A stretch of 64,000 nt of DNA from Hyphomonas atlantica corrig. (GCF_000682715.1 NZ_AWFH01000063.1:79521-143520); one strand, 5' to 3'. Shown: positions 1 to 9,112, counted from the first letter of the stretch. The notes: a model not told the origin generated them from the sequence alone. Numbers and translations are program-made.

Positions 1-1132
1 CTGCCGCCGCACCAAGGTCACCTGCCGGTTCGCCGATGCGATAGCCGCCCGCGACGGAGAGATAGACATCCATGCCCGCAAGGCTGATGCCGCAGCGCGC
101 CTCCAGCACGGCCAGCAGCATGGCCAGGCGCCCACCATCCCAGCCGACAACGCTGCGCCGCGGCGTGCCATAGGCGGATTTGGCCACAAGGGCCTGCACT
201 TCGGCCAGTACGGGGCGCGAGCCTTCCATCGCTGCAAAGACGGCAGCGCCGCCCTCTGCGTCCCCATCAGCGGACAGGAACAGGGCCGATGGCTCCTTCG
301 CCGGGGCGAGGCCGTATTGGTGCATCTCGAAGATGCCGATTTCGTCTGTCGGGCCGAACCGGTTTTTCACGGCGCGCAGGATGCGGAACTGGTGGCCGCG
401 TTCGCCCTCGAAATAGAAGACCGCATCGACCATGTGTTCCACCACGCGCGGGCCGGCAATGTTGCCTTCCTTGGTAACGTGACCAACGAGGACCAGCGCC
501 GCGCCGGATTTCTTGGCCCAGCGGGTCAGCTCCTGCGCGCAGGCGCGAACCTGGCTGACCGAGCCGGGCGCGGCTTCCAGACTGTCAGACCACATGGTCT
601 GGATGGAATCGATCACCACAAAGTCCGGATTGGCGGCCTTCAGCGCAGACAGGATCTTGCGCAGATCTGTTTCGGTCGCGAGGTCTACCGGGCTTTCGGC
701 CACTTTCAGGCGCTTGGCCCGCTCCTGGATCTGGGCGGCGGCTTCTTCGCCGGAGACATAGACCGTCTTCACGCCATTGCGGGCGAGGCGCGCGGCGACC
801 TGAAGCAGCAGGGTCGATTTGCCGATGCCGGGATCGCCGCCGATCAACGTGGCGGACGACGGCACAATGCCCCCGCCGAAGACGCGGTCGAGTTCCTCCA
901 CGCCCATCACGATGCGCGCGGGCGTTTCCGTTTCGGCGTTCAGGGCGACGAATTCAGCCTTGGACGAGCGCTTGGTGCCGGCCTTCGGCGCGGCGAGCCC
1001 GCCCGGCGCGCCACCGATGGTCTCTTCGACCAGCGTGTTCCATTCTCCGCACCCATTGCACTTGCCACTCCATTTGGAGTGAACCTCGCCACAGGATTGG
1101 CACACAAAGGCAGTCGTCGCAGTCTTGGCCAT
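1..1132 (-). CDS. radA: DNA repair protein RadA, N-terminal 377 residues (gene runs off the window)
   Basis: RadA is a RecA-like ATPase that drives branch migration of recombination intermediates. The visible part starts with MAKTATTAF and a four-cysteine zinc finger (C11-x2-C14, C25-x2-C28), followed by the Walker A motif GGDPGIGKST near residue 95 and the RadA-specific KNRFG motif (RAVKNRFG, about residue 255). The reading frame is intact to base 1, so the C-terminal Lon-like domain is cut only by the window edge. The frame of the upstream gene on the same strand overlaps the first 193 bases. Closeness to alr fits the dnaB-alr-radA neighbourhood common in Alphaproteobacteria, although mlaEF and another gene lie between here. 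Confidence 0.95.
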   Translation of the reverse strand, partial: MAKTATTAFVCQSCGEVHSKWSGKCNGCGEWNTLVEETIGGAPGGLAAPKAGTKRSSKAEFVALNAETETPARIVMGVEELDRVFGGGIVPSSATLIGGDPGIGKSTLLLQVAARLARNGVKTVYVSGEEAAAQIQERAKRLKVAESPVDLATETDLRKILSALKAANPDFVVIDSIQTMWSDSLEAAPGSVSQVRACAQELTRWAKKSGAALVLVGHVTKEGNIAGPRVVEHMVDAVFYFEGERGHQFRILRAVKNRFGPTDEIGIFEMHQYGLAPAKEPSALFLSADGDAEGGAAVFAAMEGSRPVLAEVQALVAKSAYGTPRRSVVGWDGGRLAMLLAVLEARCGISLAGMDVYLSVAGGYRIGEPAGDLGAAA

Positions 1133-1821
1133 GCCGAATGAGATATGAGGGTTTGCAGGCAGGGGGAAGGGGCTGCGTTCATCCTCCCCCGCGCGCGGGG
1201 GAGGTGCCCGAAGGGCGGAGGGGGCATGACCGCTTCGCCGTCTGCCACCTCCCCCGCAGGCGGGGGAGGATCGGCGACGGATTTTCCGAGACAGGCGAAA
1301 GGCGCGATCCCCTCTGGTATCTTACCGTTCACGAGCCGCACAGCACGGGCCGGGCCGCGTGCATTGCCGGCCGTAAAGGCGAAGCTGCCATCCAGCACAT
1401 CCACATTGCGCTGATAGAAGGGGATGTATCCAGACAGGAGGCGCTTCGACAGGGTGGGCTGGAATTCGAACCGTCCGGTCGAGGCGCGGCGATGGCCCTC
1501 GAACCGGCCGGTCAGGCTCACCTTGTTGATCTCCTTTGTGCCGACCAGACGCACAGGATGGCGTGCTGTGGCGGGGATCGCCGCGAAGGCTTCCTGTATC
1601 TTTTCGCCATCACCGACCACCGGAGCCGACAGGGGATCATCTGACAGGAAGACGCGCCAAGCGAGATGCAGGCCCTCATAGCGCGTCAAATCTGCCTGTT
1701 CGGTACAGGTATCGATGTGCCACTCGCCGTCGAGACGGAACTTTTCGTATTGCAGCCAGCCGGTGAAGGCGAGCGAAACAGCGGTAAACGCCACCGAGAC
1801 ATATTTGATAAAGTCCATCAT
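940..1821 (-). CDS. membrane-anchored hypothetical protein whose C-terminal tail comes from a palindromic repeat
   Basis: The frame encodes 293 residues starting MMDFIKYVSV, with one N-terminal hydrophobic segment (about residues 5-22) acting as anchor or uncleaved signal. Residues 25 to about 175 look like a normal globular domain rich in aromatic and basic residues. From about residue 180 the protein is translated from the proline-coding palindromic repeat at 1181-1271 (PPPPAGEV..., then MPPPPFGHLPRARG) and continues out of frame into radA for 193 bases on the same strand. I infer that the natural C-terminus was lost or extended when the repeat arrived; the last ~115 residues are probably not conserved. 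I recognise no family. The start could also be the second ATG, at 1818. Confidence 0.55.
   Translation of the reverse strand: MMDFIKYVSVAFTAVSLAFTGWLQYEKFRLDGEWHIDTCTEQADLTRYEGLHLAWRVFLSDDPLSAPVVGDGEKIQEAFAAIPATARHPVRLVGTKEINKVSLTGRFEGHRRASTGRFEFQPTLSKRLLSGYIPFYQRNVDVLDGSFAFTAGNARGPARAVRLVNGKIPEGIAPFACLGKSVADPPPPAGEVADGEAVMPPPPFGHLPRARGRMNAAPSPCLQTLISHSAWPRLRRLPLCANPVARFTPNGVASAMGAENGTRWSKRPSVARRAGSPRRRPAPSARPRLNSSP
1181..1271. repeat. paired palindromic (REP-like) repeat with two CCTCCCCC/GGGGGAGG hairpins
   Basis: Two palindromes, CCTCCCCCgcgcGCGGGGGAGG-like at 1183-1204 and CCTCCCCCgcaggCGGGGGAGG-like at 1248-1269, are separated by a GGGCGGAGGGGGC segment. This is the pattern of dispersed intergenic palindromic repeats of high-GC Alphaproteobacteria. 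It lies inside the 3' part of the hypothetical gene ending at 940 and directly upstream of radA, so it could fold in the mRNA between the two genes. Only one copy is present in this window, so dispersion is inferred from known repeats of this style. Confidence 0.7.
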
Positions 1822-1943
1822 GGCGCATCTCCCCCTGCGTGACAGCGTCGGGATAGCGCCCGAAGATCAGGTGCGGGTCAAGTGGGGGGCAGGCTTTGAG
1901 CCGTTTAGGGACTTTCTTTTCGGTCGCGCGCACAGCAACACAT

Positions 1944-2042
1944 CTTGTCATCCCGGAAATGGTGAAGCCATTTTCCGGGACCCATTTTAACGGCAGCGCC
2001 AAGGGTCCCGGATAAACGCGGTGCGTTTTCCGGGATGACAAG
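1944..2042. repeat. 99-bp inverted-repeat element (CTTGTCATCCCGGAAA ... TTTTCCGGGATGACAAG)
   Basis: The ends are inverted copies of each other: CTTGTCATCCCGGAAA at 1944-1959 and TTTTCCGGGATGACAAG at 2026-2042. Inside, two hairpins can form, TCCCGGAAATGG/CCATTTTCCGGGA at 1951-1980 and TCCCGGATAAACGC/GCGTTTTCCGGGA at about 2006-2036. The element is non-coding and fills the gap between mlaF and the small membrane protein gene. It is a REP/BIME- or MITE-like dispersed repeat and may also act as a transcription stop for mlaF. Confidence 0.75.
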
Positions 2043-2082
2043 AATGGAGTGCGTGGACCTGCCCGTGTTCGTTGTGCCAGCC

Positions 2083-2847
2083 CTAAATCGCGGGCTGGAT
2101 CGGGCCGTCGGCGCGTCCGTGTACGAACTGGTCGACATGGTCGTTGCCGCTATTGTCGATGATGTTCGCCGGGCCGTGCCAGATGATCTTGCCTTCGAAC
2201 AGCATGGCGATGTTGTCGGCAATCTTGCGGGCTGAGGCCATGTCATGCGTGATCGAGACCGCCGCCGCGCCGAGGCCGCGCACCTGTTCGAGGATCAGAT
2301 CATTGATGGCATCTGCCGTGATCGGATCAAGCCCGGTGGTCGGCTCATCGAAGAAAATCAGGTCCGGCTTTGAAATGATGGACCGGGCGAGCGAGACGCG
2401 TTTCTGCATGCCGCCGGAGATTTCCGCCGGATAGAGATCGGCCACATCCGGGCCAAGGCGCACCTTCTTCAGCGTCTCGATGGCTTGTTCCTTGGCGTCC
2501 TTGCGGCGCATCTTGTCGACCTGTAGCAGGCGGAAGCCGACATTCTCCCAGACGGTGAGGGAGTCGAACAGCGCGCCGGACTGGAACAGCATGCCAATGC
2601 GGGCGCGCATCTTTTCGCGCGTGCGGCCGGTGGCCTTGGTGACGTCCTGCCCGTCGAAGAAGATCTTGCCAGCGGTCGGCGTCATCAGGCCGAGCGCATT
2701 CTTCAGCATCACAGATTTGCCGGAGCCGGAGCCACCGAGAATGACGAGGCTTTCGCCCTTCTGCACTTCGATGTCGACGCCCTTCAGAACCTGTTTCGAT
2801 CCGAAGGATTTCTGGACGTTCTCGAGTCTCAGTATGGGCGTGCTCAC
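2083..2847 (-). CDS. mlaF: ABC transporter ATP-binding protein, MlaF/Ttg2A type
   Basis: The 254-residue ATPase powers phospholipid transport between the membranes (Mla/MCE-type system). Walker A GGSGSGKS is at 38-45, the signature ISGGMQKRV at 143-151, Walker B LIFFDE at 163-168, and an H-loop (SITHD) follows near 200. The SGGMQKRV form of the signature is characteristic of the MlaF/Mkl family. Its start overlaps the mlaE stop by 4 bases (ATGA), so the two are translationally coupled. The MCE-domain partner (mlaD) that often follows is not here; a repeat element and an unrelated gene come next. Confidence 0.92.
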   Translation of the reverse strand: MSTPILRLENVQKSFGSKQVLKGVDIEVQKGESLVILGGSGSGKSVMLKNALGLMTPTAGKIFFDGQDVTKATGRTREKMRARIGMLFQSGALFDSLTVWENVGFRLLQVDKMRRKDAKEQAIETLKKVRLGPDVADLYPAEISGGMQKRVSLARSIISKPDLIFFDEPTTGLDPITADAINDLILEQVRGLGAAAVSITHDMASARKIADNIAMLFEGKIIWHGPANIIDNSGNDHVDQFVHGRADGPIQPAI

Positions 2848-3683
2848 AGGCCGATCTCCACGAACAGGGTGGACATGAGGTAGTTGGCGGCAAGAACAAG
2901 CACGGCAGCGCCGACCATGGAGAGCGTCGCTGCGCGGCCGACGCCGGTTGCGCCTGCCTCTGACCGATCGCCCTGATAACAGCCCATGATGGCGATCACC
3001 GCGCCGAAGACGACCGCCTTGATCAGGCCCACCAGAACATCTTCATTGGTCAGGAAGTCGAGCGTGTTGCGCAGGTAAGTGGTGGAGTCGAACCCGAGCC
3101 CGTAGACGCTGACCAGCCAGCCCCCCATGATGCCGATGATGTCCGCCACCAGCACGAGCAGGGGCAGGGCAATGATCGCGGCAAGGAAGCGCGGCGCGTA
3201 GAGATAGCGGTAGGGCGAGGCAGACAACGTCTCCAGCGCGTCGATCTGTTCGGTGACGCGCATGGCCCCGATCTCTGCCGAGATGCCAGCAGACACGCGC
3301 CCGGCCAGCATGAGGCCGGTGATCGTGGCGCCAAGCTCGCGCGTGATGCCGAGCACGACAATGCTGGGCACGAATTGTTCCGCGCCATAGCGGCTGCCGC
3401 CTTCATAAATGTTGAGGGCCAGGGCTGCGCCGATGAAGACGGCTGACAGGCCAACCACAGGCAGGGAGTAGAAGCCGATATTGACGACCTGCCGCCAGAC
3501 CTGGCCGGGATACCAGCGCGGGGTAAAGGCTGCGAATTTCACGCGGCTGGCAAATACGGTCAGCCGACCGATCTCGGCGAAGAAGCCGAGCACCGCAGCG
3601 CCGATCCATTGCAGGGGATTTGGCACCCCACGCTTAGACGTAGAAACGTTCGACACGGTTGCTGAGTCCTGTAAGCAATTCAT
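2844..3683 (-). CDS. mlaE: MlaE-family lipid ABC transporter permease
   Basis: The 279-residue integral membrane protein has about five or six hydrophobic segments and the MlaE landmarks GITRELGATITGLMLAGRVSAGISAEIGAMRVTEQ-style block (about 133-168) and a conserved C-terminal GATGVGRA segment. It would form the membrane channel for the MlaF ATPase encoded immediately downstream. The ATG at 3683 overlaps the end of alr by 50 bases; an in-frame GTG at 3656 gives a shorter N-terminus and less overlap. The overlap suggests cotranscription with alr. Confidence 0.92.
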   Translation of the reverse strand: MNCLQDSATVSNVSTSKRGVPNPLQWIGAAVLGFFAEIGRLTVFASRVKFAAFTPRWYPGQVWRQVVNIGFYSLPVVGLSAVFIGAALALNIYEGGSRYGAEQFVPSIVVLGITRELGATITGLMLAGRVSAGISAEIGAMRVTEQIDALETLSASPYRYLYAPRFLAAIIALPLLVLVADIIGIMGGWLVSVYGLGFDSTTYLRNTLDFLTNEDVLVGLIKAVVFGAVIAIMGCYQGDRSEAGATGVGRAATLSMVGAAVLVLAANYLMSTLFVEIGL

Positions 3684-4689
3684 ACCCTAGCGTGCCAGCG
3701 CGCGCCGCTTGATTTTCGAGTTTGGCATGCGGGCCGAGGAATTCAACGCGCGCGCCTGTTTTTGCCGCTTCGTGTGCTTTTGAAACATCAATCGTGATGA
3801 GGTCCATCGATACCCTGCCAAGCACGGGGCAGGGCGAACCGTCCAGATAGCCAATCAGCGTATTGCTGCCAGCGCGCGGGACGCCATCCGCATAGCCGAG
3901 CGCAACCGTGGCGAGTATGGCGTCCTTTTTGAGCGTATGGGTTGCGCCATAGCCGACGGTCTCTCCGGCACGGGCCTGGAACACGCTGATGATGCGGGCG
4001 TCCAGCGTGACACCCGGCTGCAGGTCTACATGGCCTGGGGCGTCCGATCCGCCATACAGCGCGATGCCCGGGCGGAGCAGGTCGAATGCATAGTCCGGCC
4101 CGAGATAGCAGCCTGCGGAATTGGCGAGGCTGGCTGGCGTATCCGGGAAAGCCTCCGCGATCTGCGTGAAGCGGTCGAGCTGAGTCTGGTTGAGGGGATG
4201 ATCTGGTTCGTCCGCGCAGGCCAGATGGCTCATCACCAGAACCGGTTGCAGCTTTTTCAGGGCATCGAGCTGCGTTTCGATCATGGCCGGGGGCAGGCCG
4301 AGCCGATTGATGCCGGTGTCAAAGTGCAGCGCGCACGGGCCGATGCCATTGCGGGTCCAGAGATCCACTTGATCCACACTGGAAAGGACCGGTGTCAGCC
4401 CGGACTCACGATACGACCGGAAGTCTCTGGCGGCGGGGCCGTTCAGCACGAAGATGCGGGGCGCCGCGCCCAGCGTTCTGCGGACCATGACGCCTTCTTC
4501 GATATGGGCGACGAAGAACGTGCTGCAGCCAGCTTTCGACAGGGTCTCGGATACTCTCAGCGCGCCGAGCCCATACCCGTTGGCCTTCACCACGGCCGCC
4601 GTTGTGGCGCCGGGGTGCAGCTGGTCAATCGCCTGCCAATTGGCAACAATATGGGGCAGGTGGACCGTGGCGCGGGGACGGAAGCTCAT
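3634..4689 (-). CDS. alr: alanine racemase
   Basis: This PLP enzyme interconverts L- and D-alanine for peptidoglycan. The PLP lysine is K35 in VVKANGYGLG, and the second catalytic residue is Y247 in GETVGYGATH. INRLG at 127-131 and the C-terminal beta domain with GRVSMDLITIDVS are typical, and 351 residues is close to the family length of about 360. It follows the MFS gene by 50 bases and overlaps mlaE, forming a minus-strand gene chain. Confidence 0.96.
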   Translation of the reverse strand: MSFRPRATVHLPHIVANWQAIDQLHPGATTAAVVKANGYGLGALRVSETLSKAGCSTFFVAHIEEGVMVRRTLGAAPRIFVLNGPAARDFRSYRESGLTPVLSSVDQVDLWTRNGIGPCALHFDTGINRLGLPPAMIETQLDALKKLQPVLVMSHLACADEPDHPLNQTQLDRFTQIAEAFPDTPASLANSAGCYLGPDYAFDLLRPGIALYGGSDAPGHVDLQPGVTLDARIISVFQARAGETVGYGATHTLKKDAILATVALGYADGVPRAGSNTLIGYLDGSPCPVLGRVSMDLITIDVSKAHEAAKTGARVEFLGPHAKLENQAARAGTLGYELLTGLSNRVERFYV

Positions 4690-4739
4690 GCAACACTCCG
4701 ATAAAAGCGTTTGACCGGCGTGTCATCTACACAAAGCCG

Positions 4740-6191
4740 TCAGCTCCGCTCCTGATGCTCCAGCCAGGCGGAGCCTTTCATGTTCCAGACGGGGGTGAAG
4801 AAGACCATCCAGAGGATCAGTGCGATCATGCCGCCCGCCGGAACGATAGCGATGCGCTGCGGGCCGAACAGGTCGACCAGCGCGCCCATGATGGCCGCGC
4901 CAAACGGCGCACCTGCCATGAAGCCCAACTGGTAGATCGACAGGACGCGGGCCAGCTTTTCCTTCGGTGCAGCGTCCTGCACGATGGAGCGGCTCATCGC
5001 GATGGAGATGCCGGCGGCCAGCCCCCAGATGAAGACAATGCCGAGAAAGGCAAAGTGCGGCACGCGCCACATCATGGCGAGGATGCTGAGCGAGGCGAGG
5101 AATTGCGCGATCAGCAGCAGGCGGCCCTGACGCTTGATGCGCTTGAAGATGGACAGGACAACCGAGGAAACGAACGCTCCCATCCAGAAGGTGACGAACA
5201 TGTCCCGGATGCCGTCTGAGCCGAAACCGTACACATCCCGGTTTACGATCGGCAACACGACAAGAAACGCGCCGATCACGAAGATGCCAACACCGAACAT
5301 CAGCGCCGTCATGGCCCAGAGTTTTCCGTCAGAGCGCACGGCGTGGAAGCCGTCTGCGATGTCTGCCAGTGCGGATTTGATGCCCTTGCCGCCAGTCACG
5401 ATCTGTCTGCCGCGTCCAAGCCACAGTGCAAAGCCTGCGCCCAGTGCGAGGATCATGCCCTGAATGGCCAGAAGCTGTTCCGCAGGGATCGGGCCGATCC
5501 CGAACCCGCCAAGCCAATCCGGCATCAGCGTGCGCTTGTCGGCATAGCCGCCGACGATCAAGCCGCCGATCTGAGCAAGGAATTGCGCCATCGTGGCGAG
5601 CGTCACGCCGAGTTGCAGGGTCACACCGGAGCCGACACGCATGCGACGCTCGACGACTTCGTTCACAATCGAATCGCGCGCGGGCATCATGAATGCGCCG
5701 ACGGTTCCGATGGTCAGGCCGTAGACAATCATCGCCGGATAGGAAAGCTCGCCGCGAGAGACCGCGAAGGCCAGCAACAGGGCAGGAGCGGCGGCCAGCA
5801 GGTGCAGGATGATCAAAAGCCGCTTGCCGTCTGCGCGCTCCGCCACGACGCCGCCGATCAGCAGGAAGATTACCGACGGTGCCGACAAGGCCATATTGGC
5901 AAGGCCGAGCGCCAGCCCGTCCATGTGCAGGTGTTCCTGACCCGTGATCAGGTAAGGGAACAGAACCATCTGGAGACCGAAGGCCATGAACCAGCTGAGC
6001 TGGACCATCAGATAGGCGGGCAGTTCGATCTTCACGCCGCGGCGCAGTCGGCGCGCCCGCCAGTGATTGGCCGTGGCCAGCAGGGATGCGCCGGCGCCGA
6101 TCGCGCCGCTGACCCCGCTGACGGGGGACGAGATGTCTTCGGCCGCGTCCTCGGCCATCTCGTCAATCAGGTCATCCATCTTGTCTGACAT
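4740..6191 (-). CDS. MFS transporter, EntS-like (MFS_3) exporter
   Basis: A 483-residue protein with about 12 predicted membrane segments after a soluble, acidic N-terminus (MSDKMDDLIDEMAEDAAED). The loop-2/3 sequence GGVVAERADGKRLLI matches the MFS signature, and PARDSIVNEVV resembles the enterobactin-exporter-like group. I chose the ATG at 6191 because GGAG lies 6 bases upstream; an in-frame ATG at 6281 would add 30 residues but has no ribosome binding site. The substrate is not evident. It is divergent from the plus-strand lyase gene and leads the alr-mlaEF chain. Confidence 0.85.
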   Translation of the reverse strand: MSDKMDDLIDEMAEDAAEDISSPVSGVSGAIGAGASLLATANHWRARRLRRGVKIELPAYLMVQLSWFMAFGLQMVLFPYLITGQEHLHMDGLALGLANMALSAPSVIFLLIGGVVAERADGKRLLIILHLLAAAPALLLAFAVSRGELSYPAMIVYGLTIGTVGAFMMPARDSIVNEVVERRMRVGSGVTLQLGVTLATMAQFLAQIGGLIVGGYADKRTLMPDWLGGFGIGPIPAEQLLAIQGMILALGAGFALWLGRGRQIVTGGKGIKSALADIADGFHAVRSDGKLWAMTALMFGVGIFVIGAFLVVLPIVNRDVYGFGSDGIRDMFVTFWMGAFVSSVVLSIFKRIKRQGRLLLIAQFLASLSILAMMWRVPHFAFLGIVFIWGLAAGISIAMSRSIVQDAAPKEKLARVLSIYQLGFMAGAPFGAAIMGALVDLFGPQRIAIVPAGGMIALILWMVFFTPVWNMKGSAWLEHQERS

Positions 6192-6355
6192 GCCCACTCC
6201 GGAACGATTGGCGGGACTGTATGGAGGTGGTCCCGACATGGAAAGCCCCCGGGAGTGCGACACCTGAGAGCCAATGTCCATGACCGATGCGCAAGAATCG
6301 GGTGGGTCGCCATACGCAGATATGCTGAGGAGGAGGCGAACATTGGAGACCAGTT

Positions 6356-7180
6356 ATGATTTCACAAGCCGACCGCGCCGCCCGTTTTACAGCCCTGCAC
6401 GAACAGGATGGCATGTTTCTGATGCCCAATCCCTGGGACGTGGGATCTGCCAAAATCCTGGCAGGTCTTGGGTACAAGGCCCTGGCAACAACCAGTTCGG
6501 GCTTCGCTGCCACCGAAGGATTGGAAGACTATCAGGTGACTCGCGACATGAAGATGGCGCACATCGCCAGATTGGCGTCCGCAACTGACCTGCCATTGAG
6601 TGCGGATCTGGAGAATGGTTTCGGAGATACGCCCGAAGACTGCGCCGAGACCATCCGGCTTGGTGCGAATGCCGGGCTGGTGGGCGGGTCTATCGAAGAC
6701 TTCACCCGCAACCCGGACGCGCCGCAGTATGAGATTGCGAGAGCCGCTGATCGCGTGCGCGCCTCGGTCGAGGCTGCGCGGGCCCTGCCGTTTCATTTCA
6801 CACTGACCGCACGGGCGGAGAATTTCTTCACCGGCATTCCGGACCTGGCCGACACGATCGCCCGTCTTCAGGCCTATCAGGACGCCGGAGCGGATGTGCT
6901 TTACGCGCCCGGCCTGAGATCGGTCGACGACGTTCGGACGGTGGTCTCAAGCGTCGACCGTCCCGTCAATGTGCTGGCCATTCCCGGCATGTTCCCGTTT
7001 ACCCTTCCTGACCTGGAAGCGGCGGGCGTGAAACGGGCCAGCCTTGGCCCACTTCTGCTCAATACGGCTTACAGTGCGCTGGCCCATGCGGCTGACGAGA
7101 TTCTCAATCAGAGGACGTTCTCCTATCAGTCGCAACCATTCGCCACGCAGGAATGGGCAAGTCTGATGGCCAGGACATGA
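6356..7180 (+). CDS. isocitrate lyase/PEP mutase superfamily protein
   Basis: The 274-residue TIM-barrel protein belongs to the PEP phosphonomutase / carboxy-phosphonoenolpyruvate mutase group, which cleaves or forms C-C or P-C bonds of oxaloacetate-like acids. MPNPWDVGSAKIL near 22-34, ATTSSGFAATEG, and the metal-site DLENGFGD are the conserved blocks. It lacks the KKCGH lyase loop of true isocitrate lyase, and its length fits the small unclassified branch. It stands alone, divergent from the MFS gene. The exact substrate cannot be told from the sequence. Confidence 0.85.
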   Translation: MISQADRAARFTALHEQDGMFLMPNPWDVGSAKILAGLGYKALATTSSGFAATEGLEDYQVTRDMKMAHIARLASATDLPLSADLENGFGDTPEDCAETIRLGANAGLVGGSIEDFTRNPDAPQYEIARAADRVRASVEAARALPFHFTLTARAENFFTGIPDLADTIARLQAYQDAGADVLYAPGLRSVDDVRTVVSSVDRPVNVLAIPGMFPFTLPDLEAAGVKRASLGPLLLNTAYSALAHAADEILNQRTFSYQSQPFATQEWASLMART

Positions 7181-7280
7181 TCAGCGCGATGTCACGTTAA
7201 CTTCGCGCATGCCTGAGTTGCCACGGCCGGAGGCTATGGTTAGCTTCCGCCTAACGGCCTCCCGGCGAAAGGAATGTAGA

Positions 7281-7742
7281 ATGCGTTTGTTCCGGCATCT
7301 CGTGAGTTGGGCACTGGCCCTGTTTCTGGTGGCGATGTTCATTCACGCGAACATTCACCCCCTGCCAAACCCGCCTGAAGGCATGGTGAAATTCTTCGAT
7401 CCGCCGGGCGAGAACATCGTGTTCCAGACCATCGCCACGAATTCGGGCATCAGCCTGTACGAGCCGACCGGGCGCGTTGTTGTGGGCATCATTGAGCTGA
7501 TCGCTGCGCTGTTCCTGATCCTGCCAATGACCCGGCGGTTCGGCGCATTCCTGTCGGCAGGGATTCTGGGCGGGGCAGTGGCCATGCACCTGTCGCCCTG
7601 GCTTGGCAGGGAAGTGCCTGTCTCGCTGGACCCTCAAAACACGTCCACCGATGGCGGCATGTTGTTCATGCTGGCGATTCTGATGCTCGTGTGCAGCCTT
7701 CTGGTGATGGTAGTACACCCGAGCGCAAAAGACCGGGGCTGA
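7281..7742 (+). CDS. DoxX-like small integral membrane protein
   Basis: The 153-residue protein has four hydrophobic segments (about 5-25, 70-90, 95-115 and 125-145) arranged as in DoxX-family proteins, with a conserved G-R-V-V-G-I-I-E-L segment before the second pair. The ATG at 7281 follows AAAGGA; an in-frame ATG at 7209 would add 24 polar residues with no hydrophobic character and seems wrong. The function is unknown; some family members work with oxidoreductases. Confidence 0.7.
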   Translation: MRLFRHLVSWALALFLVAMFIHANIHPLPNPPEGMVKFFDPPGENIVFQTIATNSGISLYEPTGRVVVGIIELIAALFLILPMTRRFGAFLSAGILGGAVAMHLSPWLGREVPVSLDPQNTSTDGGMLFMLAILMLVCSLLVMVVHPSAKDRG

Positions 7743-7817
7743 CGCGGCGCATATATTTCCACAGACCGTTAACCGTTTCCTGCAACAGTTTTCTTTACAA
7801 CGAAGACGGTCGCACTG

Positions 7818-9017
7818 ATGGAAGATCAACTGGAACCCCAGCCGGCGCAACAGACCGGGCGTGCCCGTAACGCCCTGTTCCGGCGTTTATTGGACCTTGT
7901 GTCGATGCCGGCATCGCGTCTGGCGCACCAGGACCGGCATATGGTGGGCGACATCCTGCTGGAAGTCCTGTTTCATGCCGAAGAAGCCGAACGCGAAATG
8001 TGCGCCCGTCGTTTGGCGACGCATCGCGAAGCGCCGAAACGCGTCCTGAGATATCTTGGCCAGTGTTCCTTTCAGGTGGCCCGCCACGTGCTGGAGGGCA
8101 ATGAAGGCTTTGATGCGTGCGATTTGCGGGAAATCTGCATGTCCGGCACAGCGGAGCACCGTCAGATCATCGCCCAGCGCAAGCAGGTGCCGGAATCGGT
8201 GTGTGAGTATCTTGCGGAGTTTGCCGAGATCCCGGCGGTCCGTGACATGCTGACGAACAACGGGGCGATCCTGCCTGAGCAGGCCATCGACAAGCTGGTC
8301 GTTCGCTCACGCGGGGAGGAAAGCCTGTGCGACCTGCTGGTTGAGCGGCTGGAGACCAAGCCTTCCCAGGCCATGGCCATGTTCTGGTGGAGCGACAGCG
8401 CCACACGCCGCAAGATCCTGCAACGTCACGCTGCCGACCGGTTGGAAGTGATCGACACGTGCCGGGATGTGTTCGAGCTTGCCGCCGAGGAAAACTGGTC
8501 CGATCCCGTGACGCGCAAGGCATTGCAGCTGATCGAACGCCGTCAGCGCAACCGCGCAGCTATAGACAAGAGTCCGTATGACAGCCTCGAAGACGCGATC
8601 AACGCCTCGGCGCTGAACGGGATGGATTCCGAGCTGGCGCAGGAAATCGGTTATCTTGCGGGCCTGAAGCCCGTGACCGCAGCGAAGATCCTGACCGACA
8701 AGGGCGGGGAGGGGATTGCTGTGCTCTGCAAGGGAACAGGCGTGAACAGGGAATTCCTGCCGGTCCTGTGGGCTGGGCTGAAGCGGCCGCTGCAGACGGA
8801 AGATGGCGAAATCGACCCGCAATTCGCCAAGGTGTCCGATATTTTCGAAATCATGACCGTCGCCAAGGCGCAGACAACGCTGCGCTACTGGAACTGGTCG
8901 CTGTCGTCCGCATTCTCGCCAAACGCGCTCGCCTCGGCGATTGATGACGTCCCGGCGAATGAGGAGGCCAGCTTCTCCTCGCCGCAACGCACCGTCCGGC
9001 TCGTTTTTGGCAGGTAA
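7818..9017 (+). CDS. DUF2336-like all-helical protein
   Basis: The 399-residue soluble protein is built of repeated short helices, with R-Y-L and LLVERL-type motifs, and resembles the alphaproteobacterial DUF2336 family in length and composition. The segments ILPEQAIDKLVVR and RKILQRHAADRLEVID are typical HEAT-like helices. No catalytic motif is visible. It is preceded by a short gap after the DoxX-like gene and followed by the Mrp operon, with which it is probably not cotranscribed because 95 bases and a GACCTttAGGTC palindrome (9060-9071) intervene. Confidence 0.65.
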   Translation: MEDQLEPQPAQQTGRARNALFRRLLDLVSMPASRLAHQDRHMVGDILLEVLFHAEEAEREMCARRLATHREAPKRVLRYLGQCSFQVARHVLEGNEGFDACDLREICMSGTAEHRQIIAQRKQVPESVCEYLAEFAEIPAVRDMLTNNGAILPEQAIDKLVVRSRGEESLCDLLVERLETKPSQAMAMFWWSDSATRRKILQRHAADRLEVIDTCRDVFELAAEENWSDPVTRKALQLIERRQRNRAAIDKSPYDSLEDAINASALNGMDSELAQEIGYLAGLKPVTAAKILTDKGGEGIAVLCKGTGVNREFLPVLWAGLKRPLQTEDGEIDPQFAKVSDIFEIMTVAKAQTTLRYWNWSLSSAFSPNALASAIDDVPANEEASFSSPQRTVRLVFGR

Positions 9018-9112
9018 GGGCAGAAAACCGTCCGAAAAGCACTTTTCAAGTCGACCGCAGACCTTTAGGTCAGGGCGTTCATCCTATTGGGTCATCTGCG
9101 AAAGGGGCACGC

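Noticed and set aside
317..1141. Plus-strand open frame opposite radA
   Set aside because: RadA zinc finger, Walker A and KNRFG motifs lie on the minus strand.
4740..6281. N-terminally extended MFS start at 6281
   Set aside because: No Shine-Dalgarno sequence there; the ATG at 6191 has GGAG at a good distance.
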